64,000 bases of DNA from assembly GCF_963378095.1 (NCBI RefSeq), contig NZ_OY726397.1, positions 868,001-932,000 of the forward strand, given 5' to 3'. The notes under the pieces are model-generated. The model ran no database searches and had not been told where the DNA came from. It saw nothing but the letters and a program-made list of their open reading frames with translations. Origin of the DNA: Mycolicibacterium sp. MU0053 (GTDB taxonomy: Bacteria; Actinomycetota; Actinomycetes; Mycobacteriales; Mycobacteriaceae). The position numbers and the translations under genes were made by a program. Every line of letters begins with the position of its first letter. Positions within the stretch are counted from its first letter, which is position 1. Shown here in pieces: positions 39,119 through 47,065 of the stretch.

Positions 39119-40495
39119 ATGACCAACTACCCCAGGTATTCGCCGCAACAGCACGGCCCGCACGGCGATCAGCGTGCCGGTTCGGATCAGCATGCGCCGC
39201 AACCGTATCCGGGCCCCTACCAACCGGGCTTCGACTGGCGTTACGCCACTGCGCAAAGCGTGCAGCAGCCGCGCCCGCCGTACGGCCCCTACCGCCCCGG
39301 CCCGCAGCCGGCGTCCGCACCCAAGCGTCGGACCGGCTCTCGGACAGCGGCTTTGACGGTGGGCGCGCTGGCGATCGCGGCGGTATCGGCCGGCATCGGC
39401 GGCGGGGTCGCGCTGCTGGCCCAGCCTGACAGTCAGACGCCGTCGCCCATGACCACGGCCACCGGGGCCGCACCCAGCGTGCCCGCGGCCAATGTCCCCA
39501 TCGGTTCCATCGAACAGGTTGCGGCCAAGGTGGTTCCCAGTGTGGTCAAGCTGGAGACCACGCTCGGCCGCGCCAACGAGGAGGGTTCGGGAGTCATCCT
39601 GACCTCCGACGGACTGATCCTGACGAACAACCACGTGGTCTCGGCCGCGGCCGGCAGCCCCGTACCCGGTGGCGCGTCGCCGCAGGATCCCGATCGGCCG
39701 CAGATCCCACGCGAACGCGGAAACGCCAAGCCCACCACCACCATCACCTTCGCCGACGGCAGTACCGCGCCGTTCACGGTGGTCGGCACCGATCCGTTGA
39801 GTGACATCGCGGTGGTGCGGGCCGAAGGGGTTTCGGGCCTGACGCCGATCACCATCGGCTCCTCGGCCGACCTGCGGGTCGGACAGAACGTCGTCGCGAT
39901 CGGCTCCCCGCTGGGCCTCGAGGGCACCGTCACCACCGGGATCGTCAGCGCGCTCAATCGCCCGGTGTCGACGGCCGGCGACACCAACAATCAGAACACC
40001 GTGCTCGATGCGATCCAGACCGACGCAGCGATCAACCCGGGTAACTCCGGCGGCGCACTGGTCAACATGAACGGCGAGTTGGTGGGCGTCAACTCGGCGA
40101 TCGCGACGCTCGGCGGCGACGCCATGGGCGGACCCAAGGGTGGCTCGATAGGTCTGGGCTTCGCCATTCCGGTGGATCAAGCCAAACGCATTGCCGACGA
40201 GCTGATCTCGTCCGGGAAGGCCTCCCGCGCCTCGCTGGGCGTGCAGGTGAGCAACGACCCCAGTGCCAACGGCGCCAAGATCGTGGAGGTGAACGAGGGC
40301 GGTGCCGCGGCAAGCGCGGGCCTGCCCAGTGGCGCCATCGTGGTCAAGGTCGACGACCGCGTGATCGCCAGCGCCGATGCGCTGGTGGCGGCCGTGCGGT
40401 CGAAGGCACCCGGCGACACGATCACGCTGAGTTATCTGGACGAGGCCGGAAAGCCCGGTTCGGTGCAGGTCAGACTCGGGCAGGCGGGCGAGTGA
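39119..40495 (+). CDS. pepD: HtrA-like serine protease PepD with PDZ domain
   Basis: This 458-residue membrane-anchored protease has a cytoplasmic Gln/Pro/Tyr-rich N-terminus (1-75), one transmembrane helix (about 77-101), a trypsin-like domain and a C-terminal PDZ domain (about 365-450). The catalytic triad is His172 (LTNNHVV), Asp229 (LSDIAVV) and Ser310 (NPGNSGGAL), all present. It acts in envelope protein quality control under MprAB. The stop codon overlaps a possible GTG start for moaB2. Confidence 0.96.
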   Translation: MTNYPRYSPQQHGPHGDQRAGSDQHAPQPYPGPYQPGFDWRYATAQSVQQPRPPYGPYRPGPQPASAPKRRTGSRTAALTVGALAIAAVSAGIGGGVALLAQPDSQTPSPMTTATGAAPSVPAANVPIGSIEQVAAKVVPSVVKLETTLGRANEEGSGVILTSDGLILTNNHVVSAAAGSPVPGGASPQDPDRPQIPRERGNAKPTTTITFADGSTAPFTVVGTDPLSDIAVVRAEGVSGLTPITIGSSADLRVGQNVVAIGSPLGLEGTVTTGIVSALNRPVSTAGDTNNQNTVLDAIQTDAAINPGNSGGALVNMNGELVGVNSAIATLGGDAMGGPKGGSIGLGFAIPVDQAKRIADELISSGKASRASLGVQVSNDPSANGAKIVEVNEGGAAASAGLPSGAIVVKVDDRVIASADALVAAVRSKAPGDTITLSYLDEAGKPGSVQVRLGQAGE

Positions 40496-40566
40496 CCACC
40501 GAGCTTCCACCCCCATTGACCCTGCCCGTGACCGTGTTGTCCGTGGACGGATATACGGTGGCATCC

Positions 40567-41061
40567 ATGGAACAGCCTGTGGAGCTGGTGGGTAGAGCAC
40601 TCGTTGTCGTCGTGGACGACCGCACCGCGCATGGCGAGGAAGACCACAGTGGACCCTTGGTCACTGAGTTGCTCAACGAGGCGGGCTTCGTCGTCGACGG
40701 TGTCGTGGTGGTGGCCGCCGACGAAGTCGAGATCAGAAACGCCCTGAACACCGCCGTGATCGGCGGGGTGGACCTGGTGATCTCGGTCGGTGGTACCGGC
40801 GTCACGCCGCGCGATGTCACGCCGGAGGCCACCCTGGACATCCTGGATCGTGAGCTGCTGGGCATCGCCGAGGCCTTGCGTGGCTCGGGGTTGTCGGCCG
40901 GTGTCGCTGATGCCGGGTTGTCGCGCGGCCTGGCCGGCATCTCAGGGAGCACTCTGGTGGTGAATCTGCCGGGTTCGCGGGCCGCGGTACGCGACGGGAT
41001 GGCCACGCTCACGCCGATGGCCGCGCACGTCATCGCGCAGCTGTCGAGCCTGGAGATCTGA
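40567..41061 (+). CDS. moaB2: MoaB/MogA-family molybdopterin protein MoaB2
   Basis: This 164-residue protein has the MoaB/MogA fold with VISVGGTGVTPRDVTPEAT (molybdopterin-binding TGGTG-type loop) and GSTLVVNLPGS. The family adenylylates molybdopterin or acts as a pterin-binding protein. ATG 40567 with GGTGG upstream matches the start of conservation (MEQPVELVGRALVVVVDD). A longer version from GTG 40492 would overlap the pepD stop by 4 bp. Linkage to pepD is conserved in mycobacteria without known functional reason. Confidence 0.88.
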   Translation: MEQPVELVGRALVVVVDDRTAHGEEDHSGPLVTELLNEAGFVVDGVVVVAADEVEIRNALNTAVIGGVDLVISVGGTGVTPRDVTPEATLDILDRELLGIAEALRGSGLSAGVADAGLSRGLAGISGSTLVVNLPGSRAAVRDGMATLTPMAAHVIAQLSSLEI

Positions 41062-41202
41062 CCGCGGCCGGTGCCGTTCACAGCGAACGCTTTCGGGTGC
41101 CGGGCGAGCGGAACGCCAAGGCGTTTACGGTGCCGAAGATTCTTTTGCGTCGGGCTGGCGACCGTTGCGTTACAGCCGCGTGAACAGGGAAAAGGGCGTT
41201 AG

Positions 41203-41218
41203 TGTGATCTTAATCACA
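41203..41218. promoter_or_regulatory. Perfect Crp-type site
   Basis: TGTGATCTTAATCACA matches TGTGA-N6-TCACA at all ten defined positions and has six-base symmetric arms. It ends 14 bp upstream of the GTG start of the 52-residue protein at 41233. The close spacing would favour repression by Crp if a leaderless or short-leader transcript is used. Confidence 0.75.
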
Positions 41219-41232
41219 ACCAGGAGCGCAGC

Positions 41233-41391
41233 GTGACGGATTCATCGCCTCGGGACCGGAGTGCAGTTAACAAGATCTTCGGTGCGGAAATTCCCCAGGA
41301 GTCTGCCGATGAGCGGGATCCGGATGCCTCGCGGGCGGACCGGGACCGCGAAGATTGGCTCCGGGACAACGTCCCGCCGCACCATTCCTGA
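41233..41391 (+). CDS. Small acidic protein of 52 residues
   Basis: This short frame begins MTDSSPRDRSAVNKIFGAEI and ends DWLRDNVPPHHS. It is highly charged with many Asp/Arg pairs and has no signal or membrane segment. AGGAG stands six bases upstream of the GTG start. A perfect Crp-type site lies just before it, supporting real expression. I believe similar small proteins with the WLRxNxPPHH ending occur in other actinobacteria, but I cannot verify that here. Function is unknown. Confidence 0.7.
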   Translation: MTDSSPRDRSAVNKIFGAEIPQESADERDPDASRADRDREDWLRDNVPPHHS

Positions 41392-41762
41392 CCCGATGAC
41401 CCCGCTTTACTAGGCGCGAAGGGTCGCCTAACTGAAAGCTGGCGAACAAACTCACGATCGCGGGACCGCATAACACAGGTGCGAAGTCCATGCAGGTCGG
41501 AGCATATATTGTCAATTCGCCTGAAATCTCCAGCAAACTTTCGGCAGGCTGTGCCGCGGTATGAGGGCCGGTGCGTTCGCGTTGCCGGGTAGTGCCCACC
41601 CCGTTATGTTCCTGGTGTCGCAAACGATGAGCGAAACGTAAGAGTGGCGTGTGAGACATCTCATTAGCCCACTCTCACGAAGGTGTCTGGTGCCAGCATG
41701 TGGCCAGCGCGAACACCCCTTGGTGAGCCCCCCGGATCACCGCTGACAGAGCTAGGGAGAAC
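41392..41762 (+). promoter_or_regulatory. Long leader region of the porin gene
   Basis: This 371-bp gap has no credible gene. It contains GTGAGA (41651-41656) paired with TCTCAC (41673-41678), flanked by GAGTGG and CCACTC, giving a possible hairpin in the leader. AGGGAGA lies just before the porin ATG. The related mspA of M. smegmatis is known for a distant promoter and long untranslated leader, which would fit this gap. Confidence 0.45.
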
Positions 41763-42395
41763 ATGAAGGTAATCAGTCGGGTGCTGGTGGCGATGCTCGC
41801 CGCGTTCGCCACGATGTTCGTAAGCACGGGCACTTCACATGCGGGCTTGGACAATGAGCTGAGCCTGGTGGACGGGCAGGGCCGCACCCTGACAATCCAG
41901 CAGTGGGACACCTTCTTGCACGGTGTGTTCCCCCTTGACCGCAACCGGCTGACCCGCGAGTGGTTCCACTCGGGCAAGGCCAGCTACAACGTCGCCGGCG
42001 AAGGCGCCGACGACTTCGAAGGTGTTCTGGAACTCGGCTACCAGGTGGGCTTCCCCTGGTCGCTGGGTGTGGGCATCAACTTCAGCTACACCACTCCCAA
42101 CATCGCCTTCGACGGCCTCGAGGGCAGTGGCCCGCTGGGCTTCGACGGCATCGTGACCCCGCCGCTGTTCCCGGGTGTCTCGATCAGCGCTGACCTGGGT
42201 AACGGCCCCGGCATCCAGGAAGTCGCCACCTTCTCGGTGGACGTCGCGGGCGGCGCCGGTTCGGTGGCCGTTTCCAACGCCCACGGCACTGTCACCGGTG
42301 CTGCCGGCGGTGTGCTGCTGCGCCCGTTCGCTCGGTTGATCTCCGCAAGTGGTGACAGCGTCACCACCTACGGCGAGCCTTGGAACATGAACTAA
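41763..42395 (+). CDS. mspA: MspA-family porin
   Basis: This 210-residue precursor is very close to M. smegmatis MspA, the octameric outer-membrane porin for hydrophilic solutes. A signal peptide ends at ...TGTSHA before GLDNELS (cleavage after residue 27). The rim and strands are nearly unchanged (DTFLHGVFPLDRNRLTREWF, GYQVGFPWSLGVGINF). The constriction loop differs: MspA has Asp at mature positions 90, 91 and 93, while here the loop reads DGLE, keeping D90, replacing D91 by Gly and D93 by Glu, and it is one residue shorter. Pore charge and conductance should therefore differ. Confidence 0.96.
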   Translation: MKVISRVLVAMLAAFATMFVSTGTSHAGLDNELSLVDGQGRTLTIQQWDTFLHGVFPLDRNRLTREWFHSGKASYNVAGEGADDFEGVLELGYQVGFPWSLGVGINFSYTTPNIAFDGLEGSGPLGFDGIVTPPLFPGVSISADLGNGPGIQEVATFSVDVAGGAGSVAVSNAHGTVTGAAGGVLLRPFARLISASGDSVTTYGEPWNMN

Positions 42396-42410
42396 AAGAT
42401 TCGCTCACGG

Positions 42411-42446
42411 AAATCGCCCCTCGGCCTGCGCGCCGGGGGGCGATTT
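42411..42446 (+). terminator. Intrinsic terminator after mspA
   Basis: A perfect 10-bp stem, AAATCGCCCC (42411-42420) with GGGGCGATTT (42437-42446), followed by T residues. It lies 15 bp after the porin stop and is also between convergent genes, so it may serve both. Such T-tailed terminators are uncommon in mycobacteria and suit a very highly expressed gene. Confidence 0.85.
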
Positions 42447-42470
42447 TCGTTGTGGTCAGCCGGCTGACCC

Positions 42471-43370
42471 TCAGCGGTAGCCGAAATGCCCCAGTGTGAG
42501 CCGGACGGTGTCGGCGATCGCCTCGTTCAGGGGGTCGGCGTCCTTGCGGTCCTCGCTTGAGTGGGTGAGCACCACCATGACGACGCGCTGCCCGGTCGGT
42601 CCGTACAGCACGCCGGCGTCGTTGGTGGACCCGTAATCGCCGGCACCGGTCTTGTCTGCGCTGGTCCAGCCGGGCGGGATCCCGGCCCGGAAGCGCTTGG
42701 CGGATGTCACGTTGGCCCGCATCCAGTCCAGCAGCCGATCACTAGACACCGGTGTCAGGGCGTCCCCGGTGAGCAGCCGCCGGTAGCCCGCGCCCAATCC
42801 ACCCGGTGTGGTGGTGTCACGCGGATCGCCGGGGGTGGCCGCATTCAGTTCGGGCTCCCAGCGGTCGAGGCGGGTGTCCTGGTCGCCGAGGGTGCGTGCG
42901 AAGGCCGTGACCGCCGGCGGTCCGCCGATGATGCGCAGCAACAGGTTTCCCGCGGTGTTGTCGCTCTGGGTCAGGGCGGCGTCGCAGATCTCGTCGACTG
43001 TCATCGAGGCTCCGGCCCGAGTGCTGGTCACGGGCGAGTTCACCACGATGTCGGTCGCCGAAACAGCAATCGGCTCAGTCATATTCAGTTGCCCGTCAGC
43101 GGCGAGTTGCAGGGCTCGCGCGGCCGCGTAGGTCTTGAACGTCGAGCACATCGCAAAGCGCTCGGTGGCGCGATGCTCCGCTGCGGCGCCGGTGTGCAGA
43201 TCCACCGCCCACAGCCCTATCCGAGCGCGGTGACGCTGCTCGAGTTCGGCGATGTCGGAGTCGATGGCCGATTGCGGTGCGGCGCTGGCGGATTGGCTAC
43301 CGACTGCGAAGGCGCCCCCGAGGGCGAGGAAGCCCAGCAGCGCTTCGCGGCGATTCAGTTGTGAGTTCAT
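42471..43370 (-). CDS. Class A beta-lactamase, Tat-exported
   Basis: The 299-residue precursor has a twin-arginine signal (NRREALLGFLALGG) ending near residue 31. Class A motifs are complete: Ser76-x-x-Lys79 (STFK), Ser136-Asp-Asn (SDN), Glu172 in EPELN and Lys240-Thr-Gly (KTG). It hydrolyses beta-lactams in the periplasm, as BlaC/BlaS do in mycobacteria. ATG 43370 is preferred. GTG 43385 would add five residues and places GGGGGG inside the coding part. It is convergent with mspA. Confidence 0.94.
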   Translation of the reverse strand: MNSQLNRREALLGFLALGGAFAVGSQSASAAPQSAIDSDIAELEQRHRARIGLWAVDLHTGAAAEHRATERFAMCSTFKTYAAARALQLAADGQLNMTEPIAVSATDIVVNSPVTSTRAGASMTVDEICDAALTQSDNTAGNLLLRIIGGPPAVTAFARTLGDQDTRLDRWEPELNAATPGDPRDTTTPGGLGAGYRRLLTGDALTPVSSDRLLDWMRANVTSAKRFRAGIPPGWTSADKTGAGDYGSTNDAGVLYGPTGQRVVMVVLTHSSEDRKDADPLNEAIADTVRLTLGHFGYR

Positions 43371-43421
43371 CCCCCCAGATTGCACAAAAACGGCGTCGAT
43401 GGCGAGGGCGCCGCGCGGGAA

Positions 43422-43853
43422 TTACTCGGGCGAACGCGTCTGCGGCGGCGTGCCGTGCCGGCCGACGGTGTCGCCCACGGCATTCTGCTGCAGCAGGTCG
43501 CGGATTTCGGTGAGCAGGGTCAGCTCGGTGTCTTCCTCTTCGACCTTGGTGTCACGCTCCTTGAGCTTCTTGTACGGCACCACGATGACGAAATAGAGCA
43601 CCAGCGCCACCAGCAAGAAGTTGATGATCGCCGCCAACACGGTGTTCAGGTCGATGAACTGCTCGCCGCCGATCGGAATCCGAAGGATGCCGTACTGCTC
43701 GTCCTGTCCGGCGCCGATCCGATCGATGAGCGGTTGGACCACGCTGTCGGTGAACGCGGTCACCAACGCGGTGAATGCCGCGCCGATGACGACGGCGACG
43801 GCCAGGTCGATCACATTGCCGCGCGAAATGAACTCTTTGAATCCCTTCAACAT
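43422..43853 (-). CDS. mscL: Large-conductance mechanosensitive channel
   Basis: This 143-residue protein is the pentameric osmotic safety valve Msc[25 protein letters not shown] is the conserved N-terminal helix and TM1 (written here in part: [20 protein letters not shown]). TM2 is [20 protein letters not shown] and the C-terminal helical bundle follows. Start ATG 43853 fits the family, and AGGAG lies upstream on the minus strand. Length compares with about 150 in M. tuberculosis. Confidence 0.96.
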   Translation of the reverse strand: MLKGFKEFISRGNVIDLAVAVVIGAAFTALVTAFTDSVVQPLIDRIGAGQDEQYGILRIPIGGEQFIDLNTVLAAIINFLLVALVLYFVIVVPYKKLKERDTKVEEEDTELTLLTEIRDLLQQNAVGDTVGRHGTPPQTRSPE

Positions 43854-43946
43854 GGGACTGACCTTTCTCCTCACGGTGGCGTGCTGGGCAAGGCAAAAGG
43901 TTAGTCCTGTTAGCCACGCGAAATGAGGGCAACGGCGTCAAGAAGG

Positions 43947-44612
43947 TCAATGCAGCGTCAGCGTCAGCGCCTGCACGAGCGCGGCACCCGCGACGGTGTT
44001 TGCCGCTGGGGCCGGCAGCGCCACCAGCACCACGCGGTCGTGGGCCGCGGGGGCGCCCTTTTGCGGGCCGGAGACCAGCACCACCACGGCATCGGTGGCG
44101 ATGACCCGTGCCGTGGCGTCGGGTTCGGAATCGGGGGCCGCCAGGATGTCGACGATGTCGCCGCCGCGGATCACGTCGAGCACGGCGCTGTCGGCCAGCT
44201 GGACCGGCACCATGCGGGCCCCCGGGCCGGCGGTGGCCTCGACCAACCGGGGACCGAGCACTCGCACGTCGGTCAGCACCTCCCCCCGCCGCACCGGGCC
44301 CGCCAGCGTCGCGCCCTCGATCGTCGCGAGATCCGATTGGGCGCCGTCGGGAACGGTGGCGGCCAATTGGCCCTCGATCCGGACGTCGGCGGCCGTCAGC
44401 GCCACGCCGGGGGCCAGGTCGCGGACCGCGACGAGCACCGAAGCGCGGTCACCGTCGGGATTGGCACGCACGGCGGCCACGCCCGCCAGCACCACCAGGG
44501 CGGCGGCCGCAATGCGACGGGCCCGCACGGTGTGCACCCAATCGGGTTGCAGCACCTGCCGTAGCCGGGTCAGCGCGGTCGGGTTCAACGAGGACGCGCG
44601 GCCGGTGGGCAT
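43947..44612 (-). CDS. SAF-domain protein (CpaB/RcpC-like)
   Basis: This 221-residue protein has one N-terminal membrane helix (RIAAAALVVLAGVAAVRA) and an extracytoplasmic SAF domain (LVAVRDLAPGVALTAADVRIEGQL, quoted in part) followed by a DUF192/RcpC-like region (VIRGGDIVDILAAP). SAF proteins bind glycan or assemble pili and flagella. No pilus genes are nearby, so its role is unclear. It lies between mscL and the zinc-ribbon gene as in other mycobacteria. Confidence 0.82.
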   Translation of the reverse strand: MPTGRASSLNPTALTRLRQVLQPDWVHTVRARRIAAAALVVLAGVAAVRANPDGDRASVLVAVRDLAPGVALTAADVRIEGQLAATVPDGAQSDLATIEGATLAGPVRRGEVLTDVRVLGPRLVEATAGPGARMVPVQLADSAVLDVIRGGDIVDILAAPDSEPDATARVIATDAVVVLVSGPQKGAPAAHDRVVLVALPAPAANTVAGAALVQALTLTLH

Positions 44613-44774
44613 GGCCGCACAGTAGGGAACGGACGTGCCCGTGGTGTGCTCGCCCGATCCGTACCTGTGGATAGCCCGCGAGGTTGCGTACAGAGTGCTT
44701 GCCCGGCGAGCGTGCCGGCGCCGGCGGTCTTAGCGTCGGAAGAAGCGGCTGATTACACGGGCTTAGGGGCGACG

Positions 44775-45005
44775 ATGCGAACTAGAGAAAAGGTTGGGGC
44801 GGTGGCATTGGCGGCCGCGGCGATCGTAGGGCTGGGCGGCATGGGACCCATCGACACCGGCCGGGTGCACAAGGATCCGAGGGTGATCACGTCGACGCAG
44901 GGAATTGTCCGCGGCTCGTTCAAGGCGGTCCCGCACGATTCGGCGCTGGCGCACCTCAATGGCAGTGCCCGGGCCGGGGAAATGTGCACCGACTCGGCCT
45001 GTTGA
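44775..45005 (+). CDS. Small exported protein of 76 residues
   Basis: The protein begins MRTREKVGAVALAAAAIVGL, a short signal-like segment, and ends with two cysteines (GEMCTDSAC) that could form a disulfide after export. ATG 44775 has AGGGG upstream; the frame extends to 44646 but that part lacks coding character. It is divergent from the SAF-domain gene and convergent with the zinc-ribbon gene. I recognise no family. Confidence 0.55.
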   Translation: MRTREKVGAVALAAAAIVGLGGMGPIDTGRVHKDPRVITSTQGIVRGSFKAVPHDSALAHLNGSARAGEMCTDSAC

Positions 45006-45024
45006 GCCAGCTGTCAGAGGGGTG

Positions 45025-45345
45025 TCAGCTGGCGGCGGGAGCCGGTGTGGAGGACGAGGTCTTGTCGCCGGAACCGCTCGAGGACTTCTCCGACGACGAT
45101 GACGAAGAAGATGACGACGAGTCGCTCGACTTCTCGCTCTTGGTCGCCGCGGCCGTGCTCTTGCTCGCCTCGCGACTGTCGGTGCGGTAGAAGCCGCTGC
45201 CCTTGAAGACCACGCCGACGGAGCTGAACAGCTTCCGCAGCCGACCCTGGCATTTGGTGCAGCTGGTCAGGGCGTCATCCGTGAAGGCCTGCACAGCGTC
45301 GAAACGATCGCCGCAGTCGGTACACGCGTAGCTGTAGGTGGGCAC
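45025..45345 (-). CDS. ruc: FmdB-type zinc-ribbon protein, Rv0991c-like redox chaperone
   Basis: This 106-residue protein starts MPTYSYACTDCG and has a four-cysteine zinc ribbon (two CxxC pairs in ACTDC and SCTKC), followed by a long Ser-rich disordered tail with a run of ten serines. The M. tuberculosis orthologue Rv0991c is reported as a redox-regulated chaperone (Ruc) that becomes active when the zinc cysteines are oxidised. GTG 45345 has GGAGG five bases upstream; a TTG one codon earlier is too close to that site. Confidence 0.88.
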   Translation of the reverse strand: MPTYSYACTDCGDRFDAVQAFTDDALTSCTKCQGRLRKLFSSVGVVFKGSGFYRTDSREASKSTAAATKSEKSSDSSSSSSSSSSEKSSSGSGDKTSSSTPAPAAS

Positions 45346-45444
45346 CAATACCTCCAGGAAATGTTCAGGACCGTTAGCACTCTACCGTCTCAAGTGCTAG
45401 AACCGCCATGTGGCGTTGCCCATTCCCGCACAGGCGAGCGGAAG

Positions 45445-46029
45445 CTAGAGCTGCTGCACCCCGCGCGCGGGGGTGAGCACGTGGCTGACCGGCACATCGT
45501 GCGGACACGCGGGTAGCTCGTCGACGACCTCGTCGTCGCGAACGACGGCGATCAGGACCGCTGCCGGATCGCGCAACGGCAGCGAGCGGTCGTAGAACCC
45601 CGCGCCGCGGCCCAGCCGGGTCCCGCGCCGGTCCACCGCGAGCGCGGGCACGACCAGAACGGCGGCCTCCGCAATTGCCGCGGCCGGCAGGCGGGGCCCG
45701 GCCGGTTCCCACAAGCCGAATTCGGCCTTCGTCAATTCGCCGGGGACGTACTGCGCCCACAGCAAGGGCTGGGGCGTGGGATCGGGCACCACCGGCAACA
45801 ACACCCGGATGCCCGCCGCATGCAGGGCATCGAGCATGGCGGGTGATCCGGGTTCGGCGCCCACCGGGACGTACGCGGCCACCGTCGCGGCCCGGCCCCG
45901 AACCCAACTGACCAGGGCGGACCCGATGGCCGCGGCCTCGTCGGCCCGGACCTGCTCGGGCACCGCCCGTCGCGCCGTGAGCAACTTTGCCCGCAATGGG
46001 GACTTTTCGGGGCTGGGCACAGCGTCCAC
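45445..46029 (-). CDS. 5-formyltetrahydrofolate cyclo-ligase
   Basis: This enzyme converts 5-formyl-THF to 5,10-methenyl-THF with ATP. Family motifs include LRAKLLTARRAVP at the N-terminus, the folate/ATP segment LVVPALAVDRRGTRLGRGAGFYDRSLP and the C-terminal VPVSHVLTP. The protein is 194 residues from GTG 46029, which has AGGTG upstream; TTG 46047 would add six residues. It is divergent from galU, as in M. tuberculosis (Rv0992c/Rv0993). Confidence 0.92.
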   Translation of the reverse strand: MDAVPSPEKSPLRAKLLTARRAVPEQVRADEAAAIGSALVSWVRGRAATVAAYVPVGAEPGSPAMLDALHAAGIRVLLPVVPDPTPQPLLWAQYVPGELTKAEFGLWEPAGPRLPAAAIAEAAVLVVPALAVDRRGTRLGRGAGFYDRSLPLRDPAAVLIAVVRDDEVVDELPACPHDVPVSHVLTPARGVQQL

Positions 46030-46104
46030 AATTGCAGCACCTGTCAAATCAGGGGGAGCGCCGCCGAACGAGCGGTGAACTGGTATTTGGTTAGGGTGAT
46101 GTCC

Positions 46105-47019
46105 ATGTCTCAGGCACCAGACGTACCGATCCCGTATACGGCGATCGTGCCTGCGGCGGGTTTGGGCACCCGCTTCCTGCCCGCCACCAAGACCGTCCCC
46201 AAAGAATTGTTGCCGGTCGTCGACACGCCGGGCATTGAATTGGTGGCCGCCGAGGCCGCCTCAGCCGGTGCCGGACGACTGGTGATCGTCACCTCCGAGG
46301 GTAAAGACAGCGTGGTCGCGCACTTCGTCGAGGACCTGGTCCTCGAGGGCACGCTCGCCGCGCGCGGTAAGCACGTGATGCTGGCGAAGGTGCGTCGCGC
46401 GCCCGCTTTGATCAAGGTCGAATCAGTGGTGCAGGCCGAACCCCTGGGACTCGGACACGCCGTGGCGTGCGTCGAGAAGGTACTGCTGCCGCACGAGGAC
46501 GCCGTCGCGGTGCTGCTGCCCGACGATCTGGTGTTGCCCACCGGCGTGCTGGAGATCATGTCGAAGGTGCGGGCCAAGCGCGGCGGTTCGGTGTTGTGCG
46601 CCATCGAAGTTCCGCCCGAGGAGATCAGCGCCTACGGCGTCTTCGACGTGGAGACCGTTCCCGACGCCAACAATCCCAACGTGTTGCGGGTCAAGGGCAT
46701 GGTCGAAAAGCCCGACGCCGCCGATGCGCCCTCGCCGTATGCCGCCGCCGGCCGCTACGTGCTGGACCGGGCGATATTCGATGCCCTGCGCCGGATCGAC
46801 CGCGGGGTAGGCGGCGAGATTCAGCTCACCGATGCGATCTCGCTGTTGATCGACGAGGGTCATCCGGTGCATGTCGTGGTGCACCGCGGCTCTCGACACG
46901 ACTTGGGAAATCCCGGCGGCTACCTCAAGGCTGCGGTTGACTTTGCCTTGGAGCGTGACGACTACGGCCCGGAACTGCGTAGCTGGTTGGTTGAGCGGTT
47001 GGGCCTGACCGAGCAGTAG
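46105..47019 (+). CDS. galU: UTP-glucose-1-phosphate uridylyltransferase
   Basis: This 304-residue nucleotidyltransferase makes UDP-glucose for cell-wall glycans, trehalose and glycolipids. The N-terminal AIVPAAGLGTRFLPATK is the nucleotide-binding loop, and KELLPVVD and LPDDLVL are conserved. ATG 46105 has AGGGTG six bases before it; ATG 46099 is two codons earlier. It heads the galU-moeA-rimJ-glpR cluster. Confidence 0.95.
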   Translation: MSQAPDVPIPYTAIVPAAGLGTRFLPATKTVPKELLPVVDTPGIELVAAEAASAGAGRLVIVTSEGKDSVVAHFVEDLVLEGTLAARGKHVMLAKVRRAPALIKVESVVQAEPLGLGHAVACVEKVLLPHEDAVAVLLPDDLVLPTGVLEIMSKVRAKRGGSVLCAIEVPPEEISAYGVFDVETVPDANNPNVLRVKGMVEKPDAADAPSPYAAAGRYVLDRAIFDALRRIDRGVGGEIQLTDAISLLIDEGHPVHVVVHRGSRHDLGNPGGYLKAAVDFALERDDYGPELRSWLVERLGLTEQ

Positions 47020-47065
47020 TTGACCGTCGGCCCGACATTCGGACATGACGGCGGAAAGGCGCATA

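Noticed and set aside
45078..45140. Apparent trinucleotide repeat
   Set aside because: It encodes the Ser-rich disordered tail expected for the Rv0991c-type zinc-ribbon protein.
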